64,000 nucleotides of DNA from NCBI GenBank assembly GCA_017429695.1, contig JAFROK010000033.1, positions 1 to 64,000 of the forward strand. Reading direction: 5' to 3'. This stretch comes from Clostridia bacterium. GTDB lineage: Bacteria; Bacillota; Clostridia; Christensenellales; Aristaeellaceae. The notes beneath the pieces are model-generated. The model saw nothing but the letters and a program-made list of their open reading frames with translations. It did no database searches and was not told the origin of the DNA. Positions within the stretch are counted from its first letter, which is position 1, and every line of letters starts with the position of its first letter. This document shows, piece after piece, positions 1-7,570 of the stretch. The translations under genes and the position numbers were made by a program.

Positions 1-183
1 GAAAACTGAATCTATATCAGGAAATCGCTTCAAGATTTGCCCCGTCCTGATTAATGCTTTGCTGACTCTGTGTGCTTATTTGATATGCTCTATGGCTTGG
101 GCATATCATTTTTCTTGTCCGCCCATTCCGTGAACAGTAACGAAATGTCCAATCTGGCCCGTTGCCGTGACAATTATTCCGTC

Positions 184-212
184 TTGAGAAAAAACGCTTC
201 CAATGCTAAAAT
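184..212 (+). promoter_or_regulatory. Sigma-A-like promoter of purC
   Basis: TTGAGA (184-189) and TAAAAT (207-212) are separated by exactly 17 bp, with the purC Shine-Dalgarno about 23 bases further on. This implies a short leader with no room for a riboswitch. The first 180 bases of the window hold no other feature I can support. Confidence 0.7.
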
Positions 213-248
213 AATAAAGGTAAATCTTTATTTCGGAGGGTGCACGGA

Positions 249-965
249 ATGCCGGAAATCGGGACGGTTTTGCGGGAAGGAAAAGGCAAGAAAATCTACG
301 CAACGGATGACCCGGACCAGGCGATCGTTTTCTTTAAAGACGAGGCCATGTCTTTTCACGGCCTGAAACGTGGCCGGATCCTCGGCAAGGGCGAAGTAAA
401 CAACCAGATTTGTGAGCATCTGTTTTCCCTTCTGGCGGAAAACGGAATCGAAAGCCATTTCATCCGCCGGATCGATGCCCGCCACAGCCTGATCAAGCGC
501 TGCGAAATGCTTCCCTTCTCTGTCAGGATCCGTAATCGGGTGGCTGGGCAGCTTTCCATCCGTACCGGGCTGCCGGTCGGAATGAAACTGGAGCAGCCTG
601 TGGTGGAATATGTCATGCGCGATACCGAAATGGATGTGGATCCCGTGATCAACCACACCCACATTTATGCCATGAAAGCCGCCACACCGGAAGAGATGGA
701 CGAGATCGACCGTCTCAGTCTGAAAATCAACGATCTGCTGAAAGCATACCTGAAGGACATCAACATCGAGCTCATCGATTTCAAGCTTCAGTTCGGCCGG
801 TTCCACGGACGGATCATCGTCGCGGACGAAATCACCCCGGATACCGCCCGTTTCTGGGACAGCAACACCCACGAACCGCTCGATAAAGACCGGTTCAGGA
901 GAGACATGGATAATGTAGCCGAAGCATATCAGGAAGTGCTTCATCGTATGCTGGGCGCGGGCTGA
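249..965 (+). CDS. purC: Phosphoribosylaminoimidazole-succinocarboxamide synthase
   Basis: SAICAR synthetase of de novo purine synthesis: it joins CAIR and aspartate with ATP in the cytosol. The 238-residue product has the usual length of the family. It begins with the GKGKKIY segment that binds ATP and contains SLIKRCEMLPFSVRIRNR and the aspartate-site region DFKLQFGR. I chose the ATG because GGAGG at 235-239 lies 9 bases upstream. An in-frame GTG at 240 would overlap that Shine-Dalgarno. The gene stands alone: an intrinsic terminator overlaps its stop codon, and no other pur gene is present, although the next gene carries a purine-nucleoside-receptor-like domain. Confidence 0.97.
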   Translation: MPEIGTVLREGKGKKIYATDDPDQAIVFFKDEAMSFHGLKRGRILGKGEVNNQICEHLFSLLAENGIESHFIRRIDARHSLIKRCEMLPFSVRIRNRVAGQLSIRTGLPVGMKLEQPVVEYVMRDTEMDVDPVINHTHIYAMKAATPEEMDEIDRLSLKINDLLKAYLKDINIELIDFKLQFGRFHGRIIVADEITPDTARFWDSNTHEPLDKDRFRRDMDNVAEAYQEVLHRMLGAG

Positions 966-978
966 AACCCGCTTTTTT
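957..978 (+). terminator. Intrinsic terminator of purC
   Basis: GCGGG pairs with CCCGC across a 6-base loop that contains the purC stop codon, followed by six T. It indicates that purC is monocistronic. Confidence 0.75.
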
Positions 979-987
979 CATGCGCTT

Positions 988-1015
988 TATCACTGACCAC
1001 TAATCACTGACCACT
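988..1015 (+). repeat. CACTGACCAC/CACTAATCAC short intergenic repeat
   Basis: Tandem degenerate 8-10-mers of the form CACTGACC and CACTAAT fill the spacer between purC and the next gene. A longer array of the same kind lies at 19781-19832 at the end of hisC. Confidence 0.6.
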
Positions 1016-1030
1016 CGCAACGGAGGAATC

Positions 1031-2956
1031 ATGGATCATTACGGAAAAGCCCGGCGCGAAGGCCTCCGCCTTTATACCGCCGCCATTCAGTCAAACAGTG
1101 ACCCCTATCTCCCGGTGCTGGAGAAGAAGGTCCCGAATCTTTCCCAGTTAAGCCGCCTGTCCCTCGGAATCATTTCGATCCCGCTGGATCGGGTGATCGG
1201 TTCGGTTTCCCAGGGGCGTTCTTTTGCCTTCACGGAGAATTTCCTGCCCATTCTGGAAGGCGGCAGCGAGTTCGCCACCAAATGGGACCGCTTATATGAA
1301 AGCGTCGAAGCGGAAGGCGTCAATCAGCCGGTCACCGCCCTGGAGTATATGGGATACTACTATATCATCGAAGGAAACAAGCGCGTTTCCGTGATGAAAG
1401 CAATGGAAGCTGAAGATATCGAGGCGGATGTGACCCGTGTCTATCCGGAACGTACGGATGATCCGGAGAACATTGCCTATTACGAATACTGCGACTTCGC
1501 AAAAGAAACAAAGCTGTACAGTATTCTTTTCACCCGTCCCGGATCCGTTCAGAAGCTGCTTTCCCTGCCCGGAATGTGTGCCGGTGAAAAGTGGACGGAT
1601 GACGAAATCATGTCGCTCCGGAAACTGTACCACTATTTCCATACGTCCTACATCGCTGTCATGAAGGACCGCCCCGCCATTCAGTGCGGGGATGCCTTCC
1701 TGGCCTATCTGACCGCTTTCGGCTATGAAACTGTCCGGGACGATGATCTCGCGAAAACAAAGGACCGTGTCCGCCTGATGTCCCGGGAATTTGAGTCTCT
1801 GGACGGCAAGGTTCGCCTGGTTATGAATTCAGAATCCTCCGCCCCGGTTATCCCGATCCTGAACACTATTTTCCGCCCCTCAAAGATCCGGGCCGCATTC
1901 CTTTTCAACCGTACTATCGATGACTCTGCCTGGAATTACTGGCATAACCTGGGGCGTCTGGAAGTGGAGGAAAAGCTGAAGGGCAAAGTGGAAACCACCG
2001 CCAGGATCATTCCCTCCCGCGCGGATTTCGCCGCTGAAATTGACAAGCTCATCAGTGACGGCTATACCGCCATATTTGCGACTTCTCCGGTGATGCTCAA
2101 CAGCTCTGTCCAGCCTGCCCTGGAGCATCCGGATGTTCATTTCCTCTGCTGCTCCCTACTTTCGAATTACAAAAACATCCGCACCTATTATATTCGTTTC
2201 TACGAAGCGAAATTTCTCCTCGGCCTGGCGGCAGGCATCCTGTCGGAAAACGGAAAAATCGGATACATTGCAGATTTTCCGATCCACGGTACGCCTTCCG
2301 CGGCCAACGCCTTCGCGTTAGGCGCCCGCATGGTGAACCCGAAGGCGAAAATTTATCTCAACTGGTTTTCCGCCTCATGGTTCGATGCAAAGAATCCCTT
2401 TGAGGATCCTGAAATCCGCGTCATCTGCAACCGCGATATCACCGCCCCGAATCATACCGCCCGGGATTACGGCCTGTACCTGCGGGACGGCGATGAAATC
2501 ACCAATATGGCCACCCTGATTCCGCATTGGGGCCTCTTCTACCAGACGATCATTGAAATGCTCCAGAACGGCACCTTTAATCCTTCTGAAAACCGGCAGA
2601 CCGTTACCAATTATTGGTGGGGCCTGGGATCCCGGATTATCGATGTCGCGTTTTCTACCCGTTTTGATCCGTATGCGACCCGCATTATCAATCATTTCCG
2701 CCAGGAACTGAAAGAAGGTTCTTTCTCCCCCTTTGAAGGCGAAATCCGGGATCAGAGCGGTACACTCCGCTGTGAAGCTGACCGCCGGCTGACCCCGGCC
2801 GAAATTCTCTGTATGAATTACCTGGTGGACAACATTGTCGGCTCTTTCCCTGCTGAGTCGGAGCTGATTGAATCCGCCCGTCCGCTGGTTCGCCTGCAGG
2901 GAATTCGCGGCGAACTGACGCCTGAACTGTCCTCCTTCAGCTGGAACAGAAAGTGA
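1031..2956 (+). CDS. Cytosolic ParB-like / BMP-family (PnrA/Med-type) fusion protein
   Basis: 641 residues with no signal peptide. Residues ~45-140 resemble a ParB/Srx-type domain: a short strand PLDRVIGS, then QPVTALEYMGYYYIIEGNKRVSVMKAM, in which EGNKR matches the G-[HN]-[RK]-R box of ParB-like folds. Residues ~285-580 resemble the BMP/PnrA/Med periplasmic-binding fold that in lipoproteins binds purine nucleosides, for example AKFLLGLAAGILSENGKIGYIADFP. Lacking a signal peptide or lipobox, it should act inside the cell, perhaps as a nucleoside-responsive sensor rather than as a transporter subunit (inference). GGAGG at 1022-1026 supports the start. The phosphoesterase gene begins 10 bases after its stop, so the two are probably cotranscribed. 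Similar fusions are often labelled BMP-family substrate-binding proteins; that label should be treated with caution here. Confidence 0.8.
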   Translation: MDHYGKARREGLRLYTAAIQSNSDPYLPVLEKKVPNLSQLSRLSLGIISIPLDRVIGSVSQGRSFAFTENFLPILEGGSEFATKWDRLYESVEAEGVNQPVTALEYMGYYYIIEGNKRVSVMKAMEAEDIEADVTRVYPERTDDPENIAYYEYCDFAKETKLYSILFTRPGSVQKLLSLPGMCAGEKWTDDEIMSLRKLYHYFHTSYIAVMKDRPAIQCGDAFLAYLTAFGYETVRDDDLAKTKDRVRLMSREFESLDGKVRLVMNSESSAPVIPILNTIFRPSKIRAAFLFNRTIDDSAWNYWHNLGRLEVEEKLKGKVETTARIIPSRADFAAEIDKLISDGYTAIFATSPVMLNSSVQPALEHPDVHFLCCSLLSNYKNIRTYYIRFYEAKFLLGLAAGILSENGKIGYIADFPIHGTPSAANAFALGARMVNPKAKIYLNWFSASWFDAKNPFEDPEIRVICNRDITAPNHTARDYGLYLRDGDEITNMATLIPHWGLFYQTIIEMLQNGTFNPSENRQTVTNYWWGLGSRIIDVAFSTRFDPYATRIINHFRQELKEGSFSPFEGEIRDQSGTLRCEADRRLTPAEILCMNYLVDNIVGSFPAESELIESARPLVRLQGIRGELTPELSSFSWNRK

Positions 2957-2966
2957 GCCAAATGAT

Positions 2967-3632
2967 ATGCGAATTCTGGCCATAGCAGATGAACCGTCCG
3001 AAAAGCTCTGGAGTGAACGGTGCAGGGACGCTCTCCGCGGAATTGACCTGGTTCTCTCCGCCGGGGATCTGCCCGCCTCATATCTGTCTTTCCTCACATG
3101 CTTTACGAGCGCGCCGATCATTTTTGTCCATGGCAACCATGATGATCACTATGCCCAGAAGCCGCCGGAAGGCTGCCTGAGTGCAGACGGTAAAATTCTT
3201 CAGATCAAAGGTGTCCGTATTCTCGGCCTTGGCGGAAGCTATCGCTATCGGCCGGACGGTGTGCATATGTATTCAGAGTCGGAAATGGCTTCCAGAATCG
3301 CATCCATGCGGAGAAAGCTCCGGGCCACCGGCGGCTTCGATATCCTGCTGACCCATGCGCCGATACGCGGAGTCGGAGATCAGGACAACCAGACCCACCG
3401 CGGTTTCGAATGCTTCGGTCCCCTGCTGGACCGGTATCATCCTGCGGTCATGATTCACGGACACAATCACCAGTCCTACTCTGCCTTCTTCCAGCGCACC
3501 CGGGATTATCACGGAATCCCGGTCATCAACGCTTCCTCCTCATGGGAATTCGACCTTCCGGAAACCCCAAACCGAAAAGAACCCTCCCGCCACGGGATCC
3601 GCATCATGGAAAAAGCCAGCCGCTTCGATTGA
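2967..3632 (+). CDS. Calcineurin-like metallophosphoesterase
   Basis: 221-residue binuclear-metal phosphoesterase. Visible family motifs in order: AGDLP (GD-x), GNHDD (GNH[DE]), a THAP histidine and GHNHQ (GH-x-H). The first motif, normally D-x-H, reads ADEPSE at residues ~7-12, so the usual metal-binding histidine is absent. The active site may therefore be altered or the family divergent. No good Shine-Dalgarno precedes it; with only 10 bases from the preceding stop, translation is probably coupled to the ParB-BMP gene. The substrate cannot be told from sequence; nucleotides or a phosphodiester are the general possibilities. It ends in a terminator, so the pair forms a two-gene unit. Confidence 0.88.
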   Translation: MRILAIADEPSEKLWSERCRDALRGIDLVLSAGDLPASYLSFLTCFTSAPIIFVHGNHDDHYAQKPPEGCLSADGKILQIKGVRILGLGGSYRYRPDGVHMYSESEMASRIASMRRKLRATGGFDILLTHAPIRGVGDQDNQTHRGFECFGPLLDRYHPAVMIHGHNHQSYSAFFQRTRDYHGIPVINASSSWEFDLPETPNRKEPSRHGIRIMEKASRFD

Positions 3633-3648
3633 AGCCGCCGGCTTTTTT
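3615..3648 (+). terminator. Intrinsic terminator of the phosphoesterase gene
   Basis: A 12-bp stem with two mismatches (GCCAGCCGCTTC with GAAGCCGCCGGC) encloses the stop codon and is followed by TTTTTT. Confidence 0.75.
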
Positions 3649-3710
3649 GAAATTTCCCTGGCCAGTAACACTTCGGTTTAAAAACTCATCTGCCTGAAAA
3701 CAGGTATTAT

Positions 3711-3748
3711 CCCGAAGGGGTCCAGGGGGCGATCGGAAAGCCCTCTGG
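3711..3748 (-). repeat. Stop-adjacent structured repeat, short copy 1
   Basis: Read on the minus strand this starts directly after the GGDEF/EAL gene stop. CCAGAGGGC pairs with GCCCCCTGG around TTTCCGATC (one mismatch), followed by a CC-TTCG-GG tetraloop hairpin. A near-identical copy follows infB (34197-34234), and longer relatives follow hisIE and truB. It may act as a 3'-end or terminator element, although no long U tract follows. Confidence 0.75.
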
Positions 3749-6562
3749 TCAGCAATACTTCTGCTCAAACTCCTCTGCCTTAAGCGGTTTATCAAAATAA
3801 TACCCCTGCATCAGCACAGTCCCGTACTCATTCAGATAATCCCTCATCTGCTCCGTCTCAATCCCTTCGAAGCATACATCCATCTGATTCCGTTCGGCAA
3901 TCCTGCAAAGCACCTTTGCAAACATCTCGTTGTTTTCATTGGCAGTCAGCTCATTGGTAAACGTCATATCCAGCTTGATCTCGTTCACCGGCAGGTGCAG
4001 CAGTAGATCCAGCGTGGAAAATCCGGTTCCCATGTCGTCCAGCGCCACCAGGATCCCGGTCTTCTTCAGGTCATCCACGCGTTCCCGCAGATAGTCGAAT
4101 TCCATTTCCTTACAGCGTTCAGTCAGTTCCAGAATCAGATGCTGCGGCGGAAAATGTTCTTCATCCAGGATGCGGACAACATTGGAAATGAAATCTTCCG
4201 CATACAGCTGCATGGCTGTGATATTCACGTTAATCCTGAATTCCGGCAGGTGCTCCCGGATTCTTACGGCTTCCCGTACCGCATTCCGGATAATATCATA
4301 GCCCAACATCGTATAAGCCGGATCGTTCTCGAGGAAAGATATAAACCTTCCCGGCGCCACCTCGCCGTGTTCCGGCGACTGCCAGCGCAGCAAAGCCTCC
4401 GCCCCTGCCACTTCGCCGGTTCCGGAATGGATGATCGGCTGGAAGCGAAGGAAGAAGCCGGAACGCTCCGCAAGGCAGTCCTTGTGGATAATCCGCAGCA
4501 GGCTCATTTCCTCGTCCTGCGCGTTTTCCTTTTCCTTGTGATAGAAAAGGATCATATCCTGTGGAGAAGCCCATGCTTCCTCCGCTGCAAACATCGCCGC
4601 GCCGCGGATTTCGTCTGTGCTTGTCAACAGCTTGTTCGGCAGCTCAACCGCACCGGCGGAAACACTGACCGGGATAACCGTCTCGCCCACTGTAATCCCG
4701 GCACTGCACTGTTCCCGAATCTTCTGATAGGCCTGATTGGCCTCTTCCCGGGTAAATCCCGGCATGTAGAAGAAGAAGTATCCGCCGTTGCGGCTGAACA
4801 CCTCGCCCCTGCCCTGCAGTGCTTTTCTGGAAATATCCGCCAGGCTCCGGCTCACCATTCCGACAGCAGCGCCGCCGTAGAGCATACGGATCCGGCTGGT
4901 ATTCATTGTATCCAGCTTCATGAAGATTGCTTCGCAGCCGGTGCTCAGCGCTTCACCCAGCCGTTCGTTCATCACGGTATGGTTTTTCAGTCCGGTTACG
5001 GAGTCAATCACCTCCGGCAGTCCGTGGTTCACGATATACCCACAGAATATATCCGGTTCGCCGTCACGGCCATGATACAGGCCGCCGCGGCAGGTAACTT
5101 CGACATAATTGTCTTCTTTATCCCTTACGCGGTAACGGCTGTAATGGTATTCCCGGGCACCCTTGATTGCCTGGTGAAGGTCCAGGATATAGGCATCCAG
5201 GTCATCCGGATGAATCCTTGCATTCCAGATATCCTCAAAGCCGATAATGAATTCATCGTCCAGTCCAAAGAATTCAACCATAGCTGGAGAAACCCGGGTA
5301 ACGCCGGTTTCCATATTCATAATATACGGATAATACCGGTCGCTGGTCAGGCACATCGCGTCATACACCCGGTCTGTCAGTCCGGAAAGGTTCAGTCGCG
5401 TCCCCGTCTCATGCATAATGCCCGCTGCAGCCGCCTGTTTCAGGTCTGCCTTGTTGCGGTACATCATATAGTCCGCCACCCGCAGCACATCCCGCAGGTT
5501 GTTGTATTTTTCATCCGAAACCGCATATCCGATCGCCAGTTCCGGCGCGTAGCTCTTTTTCAGCCCTTCGAGCCGGCAGGCATCATGAACCCGCTTAACA
5601 TCTTTAACAACCGTCCTCTCGTCCGTTCTCCGGTAAACCGCCAGGAACTCATCGCCGCCCATCCGGTAGATTCTCGCAGCGTTTTTCAGGTTGTTCATCA
5701 GCAGCACGGCTATGTCACTGATGTAGGAGTCTCCTTCCTGATGGCCGTACAGGCCGTTCACGGAGCGCAGGTTATTGATGTCAATGAACATGAGGGTGAA
5801 CGGAACGGACTTGTCTCTTTCAAACTCCTTTTCATATTCAACCATGTCCCGTTCATAGCCGGACCGGGTACCCAGCCCGCTGATCACATCCATCATGACC
5901 TTGCGTTCCAGAACAGCTGCCGGATTCTCCAGTGTAAAGAAAAATGCCACCGTCACCACAGTGATCGCTCCGCCGGTAAACAGGAACTCTTTTTTAGCAA
6001 CCTGGATAGCCTCAGCCAGGATCAGGATCATCAGCACCGGCAGCAGGATGGCATGAAAATGCCGGCCCACCTTTTTCCAGTTGGCCAGAATCAGGATAAC
6101 GGCTGTAATAAAGAAAACAAAGCAGATCACAAATCCGACTGTCGGACCGGCTCCTTCGGACAGCCATGTCCCATCGTGTTCATTGTATGATGTTTTCAGA
6201 ATTCCGGTAATCAGCAGAAGCAGGTAGATCCCCGCCGGCGCCAGAAGTGTATAGTGCCATTCTTTTTTCAGGCCGGGATAGCATGCATTCAGCACATAGC
6301 GGAACATTTCCGTGCTGAAAAGAATGGCGGAAATGAAGAACAGCCAGTGGGCAATGTCATTGACCAGCGGACTGACGGATTCCATGTGGTTCACTGTCCA
6401 GATCGTCAGTCCGTCCATCACCACATGGACCACAGCAAATGTCAGGATCAGATTAAATATCCGCCCGTCTTTTCCCATCCGGTAGGTGCGTGAAATCAGT
6501 GCCAGGAAAACCAGTATCACCAGGCAGACGATTTCCTCCCGGAGAATCAGCAGTGGAAACAT
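3749..6562 (-). CDS. Membrane c-di-GMP protein: 7TM-GGDEF-PAS-GGDEF(degenerate)-EAL
   Basis: 937 residues. The first ~212 form seven hydrophobic segments resembling a 7TM sensor region. Residues ~225-380 are a diguanylate cyclase domain with intact GGDEF at 302-306 and no RxxD inhibitory site before it. A PAS-like segment (~400-520, FFGLDDEFIIGFEDIWNARI) follows. Next is a second GGDEF-like domain (~525-650) whose signature is degraded to RNGGYFFFY. The last ~245 residues are an EAL phosphodiesterase with EALLRW, NINITAMQL, ELTER, DDMGTGFS, KLD and FEGIE, so the catalytic residues look complete. The protein could both make and degrade c-di-GMP. AAAGGAT at 6571-6577 supports the start. It lies 70 bases behind the PHP gene and is probably cotranscribed with it. 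Confidence 0.95.
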   Translation of the reverse strand: MFPLLILREEIVCLVILVFLALISRTYRMGKDGRIFNLILTFAVVHVVMDGLTIWTVNHMESVSPLVNDIAHWLFFISAILFSTEMFRYVLNACYPGLKKEWHYTLLAPAGIYLLLLITGILKTSYNEHDGTWLSEGAGPTVGFVICFVFFITAVILILANWKKVGRHFHAILLPVLMILILAEAIQVAKKEFLFTGGAITVVTVAFFFTLENPAAVLERKVMMDVISGLGTRSGYERDMVEYEKEFERDKSVPFTLMFIDINNLRSVNGLYGHQEGDSYISDIAVLLMNNLKNAARIYRMGGDEFLAVYRRTDERTVVKDVKRVHDACRLEGLKKSYAPELAIGYAVSDEKYNNLRDVLRVADYMMYRNKADLKQAAAAGIMHETGTRLNLSGLTDRVYDAMCLTSDRYYPYIMNMETGVTRVSPAMVEFFGLDDEFIIGFEDIWNARIHPDDLDAYILDLHQAIKGAREYHYSRYRVRDKEDNYVEVTCRGGLYHGRDGEPDIFCGYIVNHGLPEVIDSVTGLKNHTVMNERLGEALSTGCEAIFMKLDTMNTSRIRMLYGGAAVGMVSRSLADISRKALQGRGEVFSRNGGYFFFYMPGFTREEANQAYQKIREQCSAGITVGETVIPVSVSAGAVELPNKLLTSTDEIRGAAMFAAEEAWASPQDMILFYHKEKENAQDEEMSLLRIIHKDCLAERSGFFLRFQPIIHSGTGEVAGAEALLRWQSPEHGEVAPGRFISFLENDPAYTMLGYDIIRNAVREAVRIREHLPEFRINVNITAMQLYAEDFISNVVRILDEEHFPPQHLILELTERCKEMEFDYLRERVDDLKKTGILVALDDMGTGFSTLDLLLHLPVNEIKLDMTFTNELTANENNEMFAKVLCRIAERNQMDVCFEGIETEQMRDYLNEYGTVLMQGYYFDKPLKAEEFEQKYC

Positions 6563-6632
6563 CGCCGTTCATCCTTTCGCGGCATTAGTACGGTATCATA
6601 CATACCTGTTCAGATATGCAGCAATCCGCAAT

Positions 6633-7418
6633 CTATTCAACCCATTCTTTATCTGTGAGCACATCCTGCTCATTTTCATCCAGCATCCAGGCCAGATGTC
6701 TTTCATCCATCACAGCATCTTCCGGCACTGCAAACCGTTCTTCCGGTACATGCAGCCCGATCGGACCCTTATTCAGAATAATTTTGACATAATCCGCTAT
6801 GCTTGTCAATCTTTTTTCCAGTGCCACGCCGTATATGGGAGATTCCGGTCTCGACCAGTGGTTGTCCGATCCGGCGGTCATCACCAGGCCGTATTCCCTG
6901 CCGAGCCGGATCGCCCGGGCGTCATCCAGCTGTTCATTTCCTGCGTTGGCCACTTCAATGCCGTCACAGAACCGCAGCCCCAGGCGAATTTTTTCCATAT
7001 ATCCACGGATCCGGAAAGGATGCGCCTGAATCACGCATCCGCCGGCTTTATGTACTTCCTCCAGCTGCTGGCGGCGGGTCCAGTGCTCCATTTCAGGATG
7101 GGCCTTCATGTATTCCTTGCTCAGGCCGTATACCAGGTATTCATCCCCGTGAAAGTGCTGTTCCAGGCCAAAGAAAACGTCCAGTCCGATCCGGTCGCCT
7201 TCTTCCTTTGCATCCTCATATCCGCGCCAGAACAGTTCAATTCGCTCCTTCCACGGCAGTTCACGGTCCACCGCCGTGTTTCCGCCGAAGAAGTGGTCTG
7301 TCATAATAATCCCTGTAAAGCCGATGGATTTATAATACTGTGCATGCTCCTTGCCGGTGCTCCTGCCGCACTTGCTGGCCAGGCATGTATGCATGTGCGT
7401 TTCATATAAGAAAGACAT
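6633..7418 (-). CDS. PHP-domain metal-dependent phosphoesterase
   Basis: 261 residues of the PHP (polymerase and histidinol phosphatase) superfamily. The metal ligands are visible in order: HMH at 8-10, TDHFF, the glutamate in FFGLEQ, QAHPFR and GSDNHW. The fold suits hydrolysis of a small phosphomonoester or a nucleotide. Histidinol phosphatase (HisJ-like) activity is possible and would fill the one step missing from the his operon, but the flanking sequence is not that of classic HisJ, so the assignment stays open. AAAGGAGC at 7425-7432 supports the start. A promoter lies 33 bases upstream, and the gene probably forms an operon with the downstream c-di-GMP gene. Confidence 0.9.
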   Translation of the reverse strand: MSFLYETHMHTCLASKCGRSTGKEHAQYYKSIGFTGIIMTDHFFGGNTAVDRELPWKERIELFWRGYEDAKEEGDRIGLDVFFGLEQHFHGDEYLVYGLSKEYMKAHPEMEHWTRRQQLEEVHKAGGCVIQAHPFRIRGYMEKIRLGLRFCDGIEVANAGNEQLDDARAIRLGREYGLVMTAGSDNHWSRPESPIYGVALEKRLTSIADYVKIILNKGPIGLHVPEERFAVPEDAVMDERHLAWMLDENEQDVLTDKEWVE

Positions 7419-7450
7419 TCCCGGGCTCCTTTCCGATCTCTGACCCGCTT

Positions 7451-7479
7451 ATTCTACTCCAAACCGGTTTTTTCCACAA
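7451..7479 (-). promoter_or_regulatory. Promoter of the PHP/c-di-GMP unit
   Basis: On the minus strand TTGTGG (7474-7479) and TAGAAT (7451-7456) are spaced by 17 bp, a short distance before the PHP ribosome-binding site. Confidence 0.55.
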
Positions 7480-7514
7480 TACAAAAAGCACAGGCGAATC
7501 ATCTGTCCAAAGAA

Positions 7515-7540
7515 GCCGGCGGAGCATTCGCCCCGCCGGC
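7515..7540 (-). terminator. Terminator of the Gly-Asp repeat protein gene
   Basis: On the minus strand GCCGGCGG pairs perfectly with CCGCCGGC across a 10-base loop, followed by TTCTTT. It lies 30 bases beyond the stop codon. Confidence 0.75.
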
Positions 7541-7570
7541 CGCTTTGGTCTCCTGGTTTATCTTCAGTTT

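Noticed and set aside
70-366. 98-codon frame at the left edge
   Set aside because: It crosses the purC promoter and start in another frame, lacks a ribosome-binding site and has no recognisable protein features.
4139-6190. 683-codon plus-strand open frame
   Set aside because: It is antisense to the GGDEF/EAL gene, has no ribosome-binding site and reads as low-complexity His/Arg/Ala-rich shadow sequence.
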